A stretch of 64,000 bases of DNA, from contig NZ_FOLD01000001.1 in NCBI RefSeq assembly GCF_900112225.1, forward strand, positions 1 through 64,000, written 5' to 3'. The position numbers and the translations under genes were made by a program. This stretch comes from Massilia yuzhufengensis (GTDB taxonomy: Bacteria; Pseudomonadota; Gammaproteobacteria; Burkholderiales; Burkholderiaceae_D). Positions 40,444-49,151 of the stretch are shown here, piece by piece. Position 1 is the first letter of the stretch, and each line of letters begins with the position of its first letter. A model generated the notes under the pieces. The model was given only the letters and a program-made list of their open reading frames with translations, was not told the origin of the DNA and did not search any database.

Positions 40444-41370
40444 TCACAAGCCCTGCTGCTTGAGCGCCTCAATCTCGACATCCCCATCATCCATCAGCCT
40501 TAGCCCCAGCTCCGCCGTCGACAAGCCCAAACTCCGCCCCATCGACAACAGCAAACTCTGCCCCGGCGCCGCCCTCTCCGGCATCAGCTGGTAGACCGGA
40601 TCCGCCAGGGCCTGCGCCGGCGTGGTCACCGCCCACCCCATCTCCCTGAACTGGCGAATCACATCATCCAGCCACATTGCGTTGATCAGGTTATGGTGCA
40701 GCAGCAGCACCTGCGGGATATCCCTGCCCTGCAGCCGCTGCGCCAGGGCCCGGTACGCCAGCGCGCGCTGGCGGATGTGCGACAGGTAGGCAACCCGGAT
40801 CGGCTCCACGTTCGCCCCCGGATCCTTCTCCAGCACCTCGACCAGCTTGGCATCGAGCCGCCAGTCGCTGGTGTCGAGCGAGACGTAGGCGTTGCGGTAG
40901 CCGTTCTCACGCAAGAACGCACGCATGCCGTTGCGCTTATCCAGCGTGTTCCCTTCGCGCAGATAGGTAAAGCGGAACCATTTCTGGTAGCCCGGCAGGG
41001 TTGCAATGATGCGGTCGCAGTCGAGCAGCTCCTGCTGGTACTGCGCCAGACTGACCTTGGCACTGTTCAGGTCCGGATGCGTCATCGTGTGGTTGCCCAC
41101 CGCATGCCCGGCCTGGCCCCAGGCCCGCGCCAGCGCCAGGCCTTCGGGCTTGACGGCGCCATTTGCCGCCGTGACGAACAGCGCGGCTTTCACTTTGTGC
41201 TTCGCCAGCGCAGCCAGCATCGCCTCGTTGCGGGCCTGGGCCGACAGGCGCGGCGTCGCGCCGAGGTGGGGGCCGTCGTCGAAGGTCAACGCCACCGACT
41301 GCGCATGCAGCTGCGGGGCCAGGGCGAAACAGGCGGCGGCGATGGCGCCGCGCAGCCAGTGCGGGCTCAC
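40444..41370 (-). CDS. exported polysaccharide deacetylase
   Basis: A 308-residue carbohydrate esterase 4 (NodB-like) protein. The catalytic motif Thr-Phe-Asp-Asp-Gly is at residues 29-33 and the metal-binding His94-Thr-Met-Thr-His98-Pro motif follows. The first 23 residues form a signal peptide. It would remove N-acetyl groups from peptidoglycan, chitin or a similar polymer. The start is a GTG at 41368-41370 that overlaps the dipeptidase stop (GTGA); the open frame extends 276 codons further upstream, but only as the other-frame reading of that gene and the lysR gene. Substrate is inferred from neighbours. Confidence 0.85.
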   Translation of the reverse strand: MSPHWLRGAIAAACFALAPQLHAQSVALTFDDGPHLGATPRLSAQARNEAMLAALAKHKVKAALFVTAANGAVKPEGLALARAWGQAGHAVGNHTMTHPDLNSAKVSLAQYQQELLDCDRIIATLPGYQKWFRFTYLREGNTLDKRNGMRAFLRENGYRNAYVSLDTSDWRLDAKLVEVLEKDPGANVEPIRVAYLSHIRQRALAYRALAQRLQGRDIPQVLLLHHNLINAMWLDDVIRQFREMGWAVTTPAQALADPVYQLMPERAAPGQSLLLSMGRSLGLSTAELGLRLMDDGDVEIEALKQQGL

Positions 41371-41978
41371 AGCACCCGCCTGTAGGTCGCGCGCACCAGC
41401 TCGCGATCGCCGCAATCGAAATGCCACCACTCGGTATTGATGCCCAGGAAGCCAGCTCCCAGCATCCCTTCGCGCAGCAGGCGGCGGTTGGCCACCTGCG
41501 CATCGGTCAGCTCGCCGGTGACAAGAAACCCCTCTTCCAGCGCCGGGTGCGACAGATTGGTCATGTCGTCGAAGCCGGTGCCCATGTCGAGCTCGCGCCC
41601 GGCTTGGTCCAGCAGGGTGATGTCGAGCGCCATGCCGTAGGAGTGGATCGAGCCGCGCACCGGGTTGGCCAGGTACATCTGCAGGCCGGTGCCTTCCAGC
41701 GCATTCCACAACTGTTCCTGCACCCGCTGCGGGCGCAGGGCGTCCAGCACCAGTGCGGTGTAGCCAGGACGCTTGACGGCCAGCCAGGCCACGAACTGTT
41801 CCAGCGCGGTGGCGGCGTCGCGGTGCAGCCAGGCGCAGTCGAAAGGCGAATACAGGTCGCGGCCGACGAAGTTGTGATCGGTGGCGTAGCGCAGGTCGAC
41901 CGCGATTCCCTCGATGCTGGAAAGGTGGCGGAATTCCGGGCTGCCGGCGATGTCTTCGCTGGCTACGACGAGACTCAT
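41367..41978 (-). CDS. D-alanyl-D-alanine dipeptidase (VanX/DdpX type, M15D)
   Basis: A 203-residue zinc peptidase. The family signature Ser-X-His-X2-Gly-X-Ala-X-Asp (SIHSYGMALD) supplies zinc ligands His112 and Asp119; Glu183 and His186 in 'EWWHFD' complete the site. The enzyme splits free D-Ala-D-Ala into two D-Ala. No signal peptide, so it is cytoplasmic. In glycopeptide-resistant bacteria VanX serves resistance, but proteobacterial DdpX uses D-Ala-D-Ala as nutrient. No vanA/vanH-like genes occur here, which favours the nutritional role. Four-base overlaps with both neighbours. Confidence 0.92.
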   Translation of the reverse strand: MSLVVASEDIAGSPEFRHLSSIEGIAVDLRYATDHNFVGRDLYSPFDCAWLHRDAATALEQFVAWLAVKRPGYTALVLDALRPQRVQEQLWNALEGTGLQMYLANPVRGSIHSYGMALDITLLDQAGRELDMGTGFDDMTNLSHPALEEGFLVTGELTDAQVANRRLLREGMLGAGFLGINTEWWHFDCGDRELVRATYRRVL

Positions 41979-42880
41979 GCACAACCCTTGTCGAGACAGG
42001 CACGCGCGGTCGCGCCGATGCAGTTGGCCAGCTCGCGCGCGCCGTGCGACAGCGGCGAATGGCTGGCGCTGAGCAGGTAGAGCTGCACCGGCAGCGCCGG
42101 CGCCCAGGTGCGGCATTGCACCTTGGCCGGGTCGGCCGAGGCGGCGGTGAAGGGGTCGAGCACGGCGATGCCGGCGCCGGCTTCCACCAGCGAGCGGGCA
42201 ATCTGGTAGGTCTGCACCACGGTGTGGTAGACCGGCTGCACGCCCTGGGCTTCGCAGGCCGCGACCACCATCTCGCCCAGCGGGTCGCCGTCGTTCAGGC
42301 CGATCAGTTCCCCGGTCAGGCCGTCGGCGGTGAAGGGCTGGTTCAGCTCTTCCGCGCTCCAGGTGCCGGCGGGCGCCATCACGGTCAGGTTGCCATGGGC
42401 GATGGCTTCGGCCACGATGCCCGGGTGGCGCGGGTCCTGCAGCGACAGCGCCAGGTCGGCCTCGCCCAGGCGCAGCGCATTGACGATCTCGCTCGTATGG
42501 TGGGTCGACAGTTCGCAGCGCGCCTGCGGGAACTCGCGGCGCCACACCGTCATCGCCTGCGGCAGCACGCTGATCGCGATGGTCGGGGTGGACACCAGGC
42601 GCACGGTTTCCACCGCGCGGCCCTTCAGGCTGGCGGCCAGGCGGCGGATGCCCTGCAGGTCGCGGTTGAGCTTTTCGGTTTCGACGAACAGGCGGTGCGC
42701 TTCCGGCTTCGGATAGAGCTTGCCGCGCACGCGCTCGAACAGCGGCATGCCCAGCTGCAGCTCGGCGTGCTGCAGGACTTTCGTCACCGCCGGCTGCGAA
42801 ATGTGGAGAACCTGGGCGGCACCGCTGATGGTACCGACCTGCATGATGGCGTGGAAAACTTCGATATGACGCAGGCGCAT
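41975..42880 (-). CDS. LysR-family transcriptional regulator
   Basis: A 301-residue LysR-type regulator: winged helix-turn-helix in residues 1-60 (MRLRHIEVFHAIMQVGTISGAAQVLHIS region) and an effector-binding domain with 'VRLVSTPTIAISVLPQAM' and 'GEADLALSL'. It is the first gene of a tightly overlapping operon with the dipeptidase and deacetylase (ATGA, then GTGA), so it is probably autoregulated with them. The effector may be D-Ala-D-Ala or a cell-wall fragment; this is inference from gene order. Confidence 0.9.
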   Translation of the reverse strand: MRLRHIEVFHAIMQVGTISGAAQVLHISQPAVTKVLQHAELQLGMPLFERVRGKLYPKPEAHRLFVETEKLNRDLQGIRRLAASLKGRAVETVRLVSTPTIAISVLPQAMTVWRREFPQARCELSTHHTSEIVNALRLGEADLALSLQDPRHPGIVAEAIAHGNLTVMAPAGTWSAEELNQPFTADGLTGELIGLNDGDPLGEMVVAACEAQGVQPVYHTVVQTYQIARSLVEAGAGIAVLDPFTAASADPAKVQCRTWAPALPVQLYLLSASHSPLSHGARELANCIGATARACLDKGCA

Positions 42881-42961
42881 CGCTTTATCCTTCAGTAGAG
42901 GCGCCGCGCGCAGGGCGCGGATTTTCCGAAGGATACAGGGAAAACCGGGCTGCGGCGATGG

Positions 42962-43960
42962 TCACGGCGTGTTGACCACAGCGGGCGCCGCGGCCGGCAC
43001 CGGCGGGGTCACGGGCGTCGGCACCGGCGTGGGCAGGGCCGGCGTCGGAACCGGAACGGGCGCGGCGGGCGCCGGCGCGGTTTCCGGGACCACCGGGGCC
43101 GGCTCGGTGGCGGGCGGCAGCGCCGGGACCGGGCTGGTGATGATGGCCGGCTGCACCACCGGCAGCGGCGCGTTGGCCGGCGTGGTCAGCACTTCCAGCA
43201 GCGCGGCGGTTTCGGCGTCCGGGTTGCCGGCGATATCGAGCGGGCGGTACTTCATCTGGAAGGCGCCCAGCACGGTGCGGGTTTGCTGGTCGAGCACGCC
43301 GGTCTGCTGGATGCCGTAGCCGTGGGTGGCCAGCTTGCGCTGGAACCAGAACACGTCCGGCAGCAGCGCCTCGAAGGCGGGGCGCACGGCGGCGACGCGG
43401 TTGGCGTCCGGCCACAGCACCAGGCCGGCCTGGGCCAGTTGCTGCCACGGGAACAGCGGGCCCGGGTCCTGCTTGCGCAGCGGGGCGATGTCGCTGTGGC
43501 CCAGCACGTTCTCGGGCGCGATGCCGTGGCGCTGGACGATGTCCTTCACCAGCACCAGCAGGGCGTCGACCTGCGGCTGCGGGAAGGGCGCGAATACGCG
43601 GCCCTGCGGGGTGTCGACCCAGCCCTTGTTGACGATCTCGATGCCGATCGAGCTGTTGTTGAGTTGGGTGAAGTTCTTCCAGCTCGAATTGCCGGCGTGG
43701 TAGGCGGCGCGGGTCTCGTCCACCAGGCGGTAAGTGATCGGCTGGGCGTCGTCGGTCAGCAGGTAGTGGGAACTTACCTGCTGCTCGGTCAGGATCTTGA
43801 TCGAGGTCGGCTTGTCCGACACTGTGTAGTGCAGCACCAGGAAGCGCGCGCGGCTCGACTGGCCCTTGGCGGTATAGGTGGTGTCGTACTGCGGGCCGGT
43901 CGGGGTGGTGGTACAGCCGGCCAGCAGGGCCAGGGCCAGGGTGGCGATCAGGATTTTCAT
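42962..43960 (-). CDS. amiD: N-acetylmuramoyl-L-alanine amidase, AmiD-like lipoprotein
   Basis: A 332-residue outer-membrane lipoprotein: lipobox Leu-Ala-Gly-Cys16, an Amidase_2 domain with zinc ligands His44, His155 and Asp165 (LGHSDIAPLRKQDPG), and a peptidoglycan-binding domain (about residues 180-260). It separates the stem peptide from MurNAc, including 1,6-anhydro forms. The last 75 residues are almost only Pro, Ala, Val and Thr, a tail not found in E. coli AmiD and possibly a wall-spanning linker. It is the last gene of the murQ operon, 26 bp after the sugar kinase gene. Confidence 0.92.
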   Translation of the reverse strand: MKILIATLALALLAGCTTTPTGPQYDTTYTAKGQSSRARFLVLHYTVSDKPTSIKILTEQQVSSHYLLTDDAQPITYRLVDETRAAYHAGNSSWKNFTQLNNSSIGIEIVNKGWVDTPQGRVFAPFPQPQVDALLVLVKDIVQRHGIAPENVLGHSDIAPLRKQDPGPLFPWQQLAQAGLVLWPDANRVAAVRPAFEALLPDVFWFQRKLATHGYGIQQTGVLDQQTRTVLGAFQMKYRPLDIAGNPDAETAALLEVLTTPANAPLPVVQPAIITSPVPALPPATEPAPVVPETAPAPAAPVPVPTPALPTPVPTPVTPPVPAAAPAVVNTP

Positions 43961-43986
43961 CAGCGGGAGTCTCGTGTGGATACTTG

Positions 43987-44937
43987 TTATTTTATGGCAG
44001 TGGGTGCGGAACATGCATTCACTGCCAGCCGTGCGGCCGCGTAGTGAGCGCGTACTCCGGTCTGGCTCAGGGTGGCGTCAAGCGGCAGGGCCGCGCGCAT
44101 GGTTTCCACGATCACCGGGTGCAGCTCGGCGGCGCGGCCGGCCAGCGCCACCGGGCGCGGGCCGAAGCGCTTGACCAGCGCCAGCGCCAGCCGGGCCAGT
44201 TCCTGGCCCGCTTCGCGCAGGATGGCGGCGGCGGCCGGGTCGCGCTCGGCGGTGGCCGCCACGGCGATGGCCAGCTTGCCCACTTCGCCGCGTTCGCGGC
44301 CATAGATGAACTGGCGCGAGAACGACCAGTCCGAGCCGCCCACGTGCTGGAACACGGCGTGCGCCATGGGCGAGCTTTCCCAGGCGCCGGGGCGCTCGTC
44401 TTCCAGGCGCCAGATGTGGCGCAGCGCTTCGCGCGCGATCCAGAAGCCGCCGCCGCCATCGTCCAGCACCACGCCGCGTCCGCCGGCGCGGTGGAAGCCG
44501 TGGTGTTCGTCGATGAAGGCGCCGATCGAGCCGGTGCCGGAATACACCAGGTAGCCTTCTCCCGGCCGGAAGCTGGCCAGGTAGGCGATTTCGATGTCGT
44601 TGCTCAGCACGACCGCAGCGGGCTCCAGGCCGAGCAGCTCGGCCAGCACGCGCTGCAGCGGCCCGCCGTCGCCGCCAAAGCCGGTGATCCCGGCGCGCAC
44701 GGCGCTCGGGCGGCCGTGGGCCAGCACACCGCTTGCGATGTCGCCGAAGGTGGCCTGGACCGCTTCGCGGCCATCGGCACTGCCCATCTGCAGGGCCGAC
44801 AGGCCGCCCACCGTGCCTTCTGCGACGATGCGCCCGCCCGGCCCTGCGAGGGCCCAGCGGGTCTGGGTGCCGCCGGCGTCGATGCCGAGGCCGAGGCCGA
44901 GGCTCGCGCCTTCGTGCTGGAGTTCGGGATTATGCAT
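43987..44937 (-). CDS. BadF/BadG-type amino-sugar kinase (GlcNAc/MurNAc kinase)
   Basis: A 316-residue ATPase of the ASKHA fold in the BadF/BadG/BcrA group. The phosphate-1 loop 'DAGGTQTRWAL' is at residues 20-30 and 'VYSGTGSIGAF' forms the second phosphate loop. The group includes N-acetylglucosamine kinases and MurK of Clostridium, which phosphorylates MurNAc and GlcNAc at C6. MurQ in the same operon needs MurNAc-6-phosphate, and no anmK-like gene is nearby, so a MurNAc kinase role is the best guess. Start chosen as the ATG before NPELQHEG; an upstream in-frame start exists. Confidence 0.85.
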   Translation of the reverse strand: MHNPELQHEGASLGLGLGIDAGGTQTRWALAGPGGRIVAEGTVGGLSALQMGSADGREAVQATFGDIASGVLAHGRPSAVRAGITGFGGDGGPLQRVLAELLGLEPAAVVLSNDIEIAYLASFRPGEGYLVYSGTGSIGAFIDEHHGFHRAGGRGVVLDDGGGGFWIAREALRHIWRLEDERPGAWESSPMAHAVFQHVGGSDWSFSRQFIYGRERGEVGKLAIAVAATAERDPAAAAILREAGQELARLALALVKRFGPRPVALAGRAAELHPVIVETMRAALPLDATLSQTGVRAHYAAARLAVNACSAPTAIK

Positions 44938-44961
44938 AGCCCGCGAGTGTACGTTGTCGTT

Positions 44962-44989
44962 CCGCCAGCACACCAATGAATGCTGGCGG
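44962..44989 (-). other. hairpin between the DigH-like and kinase genes
   Basis: CCGCCAGCA (44962-44970) pairs perfectly with TGCTGGCGG (44981-44989) around a ten-base loop, in the longest gap (105 bp) of the operon. No T-run. It may be an RNA processing or stability element between two parts of the operon. Confidence 0.6.
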
Positions 44990-45042
44990 TCCTTGCATGA
45001 ACAAAGCTTATGAGCTCGCTACAAGTATAGAACGATTGGCGC

Positions 45043-46638
45043 TTACGGTTTCGGCCAGGCCTGGATCCGCGCCCCCTCGTTGCCAAGGCGGTCCACGGCG
45101 CTGACCACCACCAGGTTGGCCGCGCCCAGCTTCGCGTCGTCTGGAATCGTCCAGTCGCTGCGCGTGCCCGGAGCCACCGCGAAGCGCCACTCGCTGCCGT
45201 GGCGCGACCAGATGGCGTAGACGGCCGTCGCCTTGTCCGCCTTGAGCTTGAGCGCGACGCCGTCCTTGCCCGGCGCGGCGCTCACCTGCGGCCTGGCGGG
45301 ACGCGCCACGCTCAGCCAGGTGGTGGCCGGCACCAGTGCCTGGCCCGGGTAGGTGGTGGCGCGCAGCTGGTCGCTGATGCCCTTGCGGTTCTGGGTCAGC
45401 GCGATCATGCTGAAGTGGACGTGGCCGGTCGACAGCGGGCGCCGGCGGGTCAGCGCGATCTGCTCGAGGATCTCCTGCGGCTCGTACTGCTTGGTCGGCG
45501 CCGGCGCGCCGATGCGGCTGGTGAACAGGCCCGGCCACATATGGCGGCCCTGCGGGTTCTGGCTGATCCAGTAGTCGAGCAGCACCGGGTAGGACTGGGC
45601 GGTTTGCGTGATCGGCCAGTAGAGCTGGGGCACGAAGTAGTCGACCCAGCCTTTTTCCAGCCACAGCTCGGCGTCCGCATACAGCTTGTCGTATTGCGAG
45701 AAACCCGAGATGCCCGGCGGGCGGCGGTCCGGGCGTCCCATGCCGAAGGGGCTGATGCCGAAGCGCACCCAGCTCTTCTCGCGGTGGATGCCCTTGTACA
45801 TGGCTTCGATCAGGCGGTTGACGTTGTCGCGGCGCCAGGAGGCGCGATCGAGCTTGCCGCCGCCGGCCAGGTAGCGGTCCCAGGCCGGGCCGTCGGGGAA
45901 GTCGAGTTCCTTGGTGGCCGGCTTGCCGTTGCCGTCCAGCGCAGCGGCATTGCCCGCCACGCCCGGCGCTTCGATCGGGTAAGGGTAGAAGTAATCATCG
46001 ATGTGGATGCCGTCGACGTCGTAGCGGCGCACCACGTCGAGGACCACGTCCATGGTCTGCTTCGATGCGGCTTCCTCGGCCGGGTCCATCCACATGAACT
46101 TGCCGTAGCGCTTGACCGCCGACGGGATGGTGTTGGTGATGTGGTTCGGCGCGGCCGGCGAGCGGGCGTTGTCGTGGCGCGCGCGGTAGGGATTGAACCA
46201 GGCGTGCAGCTCCAGGCCGCGCGCATGCGCTTCCGTAATCCAGAACGCCAGCGGGTCGTACATCGGCGACGGCGGCTTGCCCTGGGCGCCGTTCAGGTAT
46301 TCGGTCCAGGGCTCGATCCTGGACGGGTAGATCGCATCGGCCGCCGGGCGCACCTGCAGCACGATGGCGTTCAGGTTCAGCGCCACCGCGCGCTCCAGGA
46401 TGGTGATGGCTTCGGCCTGCTGCTGGGCGGTGCTCAGGCCCGGCTTGGTCGGCCAATCGATGTTGGCGACGGTGGAGACCCACACGGCGCGGAATTCGCG
46501 CGGCGCCGCCGGCGGCGTGTCGGCCGCGCTGGCAGGAGCGCCCGGCTGGGTTTTGCAGGCGGTCATCAGGCCGCTCAGCGCCAGCGCACTGGTCAGGCCG
46601 GCGAGCGCAAGCGCGCGTTTTTTCAGGTCAGGTGTCAC
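45043..46638 (-). CDS. GHL10-family (DUF187, YddW/DigH-like) glycoside hydrolase lipoprotein
   Basis: A 531-residue lipoprotein with a GHL10 glycoside-hydrolase barrel. The start is GTG with a TGGAG site; the signal ends in lipobox Leu-Met-Thr-Ala-Cys at about residue 30. The barrel opens with 'EFRAVWVSTVANIDWPTKPG' and has 'LQVRPAADAIYPSRIEPW', 'HAWFNPYRAR' and the acidic 'DVDGIHIDDYFYPYP' active-site region; a beta-sandwich-like C-terminal domain follows. E. coli YddW, now DigH, cuts glycan strands that amidases have stripped of peptides. The presence of an amidase and murQ in the same operon fits that role here. Confidence 0.9.
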   Translation of the reverse strand: MTPDLKKRALALAGLTSALALSGLMTACKTQPGAPASAADTPPAAPREFRAVWVSTVANIDWPTKPGLSTAQQQAEAITILERAVALNLNAIVLQVRPAADAIYPSRIEPWTEYLNGAQGKPPSPMYDPLAFWITEAHARGLELHAWFNPYRARHDNARSPAAPNHITNTIPSAVKRYGKFMWMDPAEEAASKQTMDVVLDVVRRYDVDGIHIDDYFYPYPIEAPGVAGNAAALDGNGKPATKELDFPDGPAWDRYLAGGGKLDRASWRRDNVNRLIEAMYKGIHREKSWVRFGISPFGMGRPDRRPPGISGFSQYDKLYADAELWLEKGWVDYFVPQLYWPITQTAQSYPVLLDYWISQNPQGRHMWPGLFTSRIGAPAPTKQYEPQEILEQIALTRRRPLSTGHVHFSMIALTQNRKGISDQLRATTYPGQALVPATTWLSVARPARPQVSAAPGKDGVALKLKADKATAVYAIWSRHGSEWRFAVAPGTRSDWTIPDDAKLGAANLVVVSAVDRLGNEGARIQAWPKP

Positions 46639-46658
46639 ATCGGCTCCATTATTCTTGT

Positions 46659-47801
46659 TCAGACTTTGACGAACCACCGCTTGCGCCACATGAAGTACGC
46701 AATCGCGAACATGCAGGCGTTGAAGAGGATGGCATAGATGAGTGAGTTGTTGGCCGCGCCCAGCGGCAGCGCCTTGATCGGGGCGTACAGCATGCGGCCG
46801 AGCGAGAGCTGGCTGCCGTCGGGCTGGGCCAGCTTGATAAAACCGAGCATCTTGGCGATCAGGCCAGACAGCGCGAAGATGAACAGCGCGTTCATCCCGT
46901 AGATCACAAAAGGCCTGGCCCACACGGCCGCGCGCTCACGCACGATGGCGTAGGGATTGGCGTCGAGCAGCCAGTAGAAGATGCCGAAGGCGAGCAGCGC
47001 CCAGCCGGTCATCAACAGGCAGTACGACACCGTCCACAAGCTTTTATTGATCGGCATGAGCACCGCATCGAGACTCGAACCCAGCGCCAGGAACACCAGG
47101 CCGGCGAACAGCATCCACACCGTCTGTTCGATGCGCGGCAGGTTTGCTGCCAGCACGCGCCCCGCGAGCACGCCGAACAGCTGGCTGCACAGGGCCGGGA
47201 TGGTGCTGACCAGCCCTTCCGGGTCCCAGGTTTTCGATTGCACCCACATGTGGCCATCGAGCAGCATGCGGTCGATGTAGGCGCCAAAATCCTGGCCCGG
47301 CTCGAGCACACCGGCGCCGATGCCGGGCACCGGCACCCACAGCATCAGCACCGAGTACAGCGCCAGCAGTGCCGTCACCACGGCCAGCTGCGCGCGCCAG
47401 CCGAGGTAGACCACCAGCGGCGCCGCCAGCAAGGTGCACAGGGCGATGCGCTGCAATACGCCCGGGATGCGCACGGTATCGAGGTCGAAGCGCGGGATAT
47501 AGTTGAGCAGGAAGCCGATCAGGAAGATCAGCGCGGCGCGTTTGGCCAGTTTCAGCAGCAGGCGCGGCTTGTCGGCGCCGCTGGCCGCCAGGCGGCCGAG
47601 CGAGAGCGTCATGGCGACGCCGCCGATGAACAGGAAAAAGGGGAAGATGCAGTCGGTGAAGGTCCAGCCGTTCCACTTGGCGTGGGCCAGCTGCGCATGC
47701 AGGTTGCCCCAGTCGCCAGGATTGTTCACGAGGACCATCGCGGCAATGGTAAAGCCGCGGAAGGCGTCGAGCGAGGTCAGGCGCACCGGTGCATCGTGCA
47801 T
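46659..47801 (-). CDS. NagX-like membrane protein (heparan-alpha-glucosaminide N-acetyltransferase type)
   Basis: A 380-residue integral membrane protein with about ten hydrophobic segments, of the DUF5009/acyltransferase-3-like group that includes human HGSNAT and bacterial NagX. The diagnostic N-terminus 'RLTSLDAFRGFTIAAMVLVNNPG' is present, as is 'FPFFLFIGGVAMTLSL' with the helix that carries the proposed acetyl-transfer site. Bacterial nagX genes occur in GlcNAc and chitin utilisation clusters, where a role in transport or transmembrane acetylation of amino sugars has been proposed. AGGAG precedes the ATG. It lies 20-28 bp from both neighbours. Confidence 0.87.
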   Translation of the reverse strand: MHDAPVRLTSLDAFRGFTIAAMVLVNNPGDWGNLHAQLAHAKWNGWTFTDCIFPFFLFIGGVAMTLSLGRLAASGADKPRLLLKLAKRAALIFLIGFLLNYIPRFDLDTVRIPGVLQRIALCTLLAAPLVVYLGWRAQLAVVTALLALYSVLMLWVPVPGIGAGVLEPGQDFGAYIDRMLLDGHMWVQSKTWDPEGLVSTIPALCSQLFGVLAGRVLAANLPRIEQTVWMLFAGLVFLALGSSLDAVLMPINKSLWTVSYCLLMTGWALLAFGIFYWLLDANPYAIVRERAAVWARPFVIYGMNALFIFALSGLIAKMLGFIKLAQPDGSQLSLGRMLYAPIKALPLGAANNSLIYAILFNACMFAIAYFMWRKRWFVKV

Positions 47802-47829
47802 TGCTGCATATTCTCCTGTTGGTTGGCTT

Positions 47830-49110
47830 TTACTTCTTGCCGAATTCCGGGTCGATTTTTACCAGGGCCGCCATGATGAAGGCCGGGATCGTCGACAAGC
47901 AGGCCCAGATGAAGAAGTGCTGGTAGCCGAGGTACTCCTGCAGGTCGCCGCTCCACATGCCCGGCACCATCATGCCCAGCGCCATCAGGCCGGTGCAGAT
48001 CGCGTAGTGGGCGGTCTTGTGCTCGCCCTCGCAGACCATGATCATGTACAGCATCATCGCGGTAAAGCCGAAGCCGTAGCCGAACTGCTCGACCGCGAGC
48101 GAGGCGCACACCACCGCGAAGCTGGTCGGCTGCGCCTGCGACAGGTAGACGAACACCAGGTCCGGCAGGTGGACCGCGAACACCATCAGCCACAGGCAGC
48201 GCTTCAGGCCCAGGCGCGAGATCAGGTAGCCACCCGCCAGGCCGCCCATGGTCAAAAACGCGATGCCGATGGTGCCGTAGGCAATGCCGTACTGCTCGGT
48301 GGTGAGGCCCAGGCCGCCCACGGCCAGCGGGTCCTTGAGGAAGGGCGCCACCAGTTTGAGCAGCTGCGCTTCGCCGAGGCGGAAGGTGAGGATGAAGCCG
48401 AGGATCAGCCAGATGTCGCGCTTGCGGAAGAACAGCGCGAAGGTCACAAAAAAGTCGCGCAGCGGGTTGTCGCTGGCCCGCACCTTGTGGTCGCTGTCCG
48501 GCTTGGGCAGGATGAAGCCGTGCCACAGGAAGGCCAGCAGGAACAGCCCGGCCAGCACGAAGAACACCACCGACCAGGCCTGGTTGACGTCGCCGAGCTT
48601 GTGCGCGAGGTAACCGGCCAGCACCACCAGCGGTCCCTGGCCGGCCAGCGTGGCCAGGCGGTAGAAGGTCGAGCGCACGCCCACGAAGGCGGCCTGCTGC
48701 TGCTGGCGCAGGCCGAGCATGTAGAAGCCGTCGGCCGAGATATCGTGGGTGGCGGAACTGAAGGCCATCAACCACATGACGGCCAGGCTGGCCACGAAGA
48801 AGTTCGGCAGGTGCAGCGACATGCCCACCGCCACCAGCGAGGCGGCCACCGCCAGCTGCAGCAGCACGGTCCAGCGGCGCTTGGTGCCGAACATGTCGAC
48901 GATGGGCGACCACAGGGGCTTGATCACCCAGGGCAGGTAAAGCAGGCTGGTATAGAAGGCGATGTCGGAGTTCGACACGCCCATGTCCTTGTACATGATG
49001 ACCGACAGGCTCATCACCACCACATAGGGGATGGCCTGGGCAAAGTACAGCGAAGGCACCCATGACCATGGATTGGCATGCGAGGAATTCTTGGCGAGCG
49101 AAGTCTGCAT
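47830..49110 (-). CDS. MFS permease, AmpG-like muropeptide/sugar transporter
   Basis: A 426-residue major facilitator with about twelve membrane segments. The first half contains 'LLYLPWVIKPLWSPIVDMFGTKRRW', the loop-2/3 pattern seen in AmpG and related SLC33-type permeases. AmpG brings GlcNAc-anhydroMurNAc muropeptides into the cytoplasm. E. coli AmpG has two extra helices, which this protein lacks, so it may import smaller sugars such as MurNAc or the disaccharide. It follows murQ by 41 bp. The start at 49108-49110 gives a normal N-terminal end; the ribosome-binding site is weak. Confidence 0.87.
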   Translation of the reverse strand: MQTSLAKNSSHANPWSWVPSLYFAQAIPYVVVMSLSVIMYKDMGVSNSDIAFYTSLLYLPWVIKPLWSPIVDMFGTKRRWTVLLQLAVAASLVAVGMSLHLPNFFVASLAVMWLMAFSSATHDISADGFYMLGLRQQQQAAFVGVRSTFYRLATLAGQGPLVVLAGYLAHKLGDVNQAWSVVFFVLAGLFLLAFLWHGFILPKPDSDHKVRASDNPLRDFFVTFALFFRKRDIWLILGFILTFRLGEAQLLKLVAPFLKDPLAVGGLGLTTEQYGIAYGTIGIAFLTMGGLAGGYLISRLGLKRCLWLMVFAVHLPDLVFVYLSQAQPTSFAVVCASLAVEQFGYGFGFTAMMLYMIMVCEGEHKTAHYAICTGLMALGMMVPGMWSGDLQEYLGYQHFFIWACLSTIPAFIMAALVKIDPEFGKK

Positions 49111-49151
49111 AAGTCTTTCGTGGTCGGCGGGCGCCGGGCCGGTTGGGCGGT

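Noticed and set aside
41367-41978. A vancomycin-resistance cluster because of the VanX-type dipeptidase
   Set aside because: No vanA-type ligase, vanH-type dehydrogenase or vanRS pair is present, and Gram-negative bacteria are not limited by glycopeptides in the same way.
41371-42201. A longer N-terminus (276 codons) for the polysaccharide deacetylase
   Set aside because: It reads the dipeptidase and lysR genes in a wrong frame. The GTG at 41368-41370 directly opens a signal peptide.
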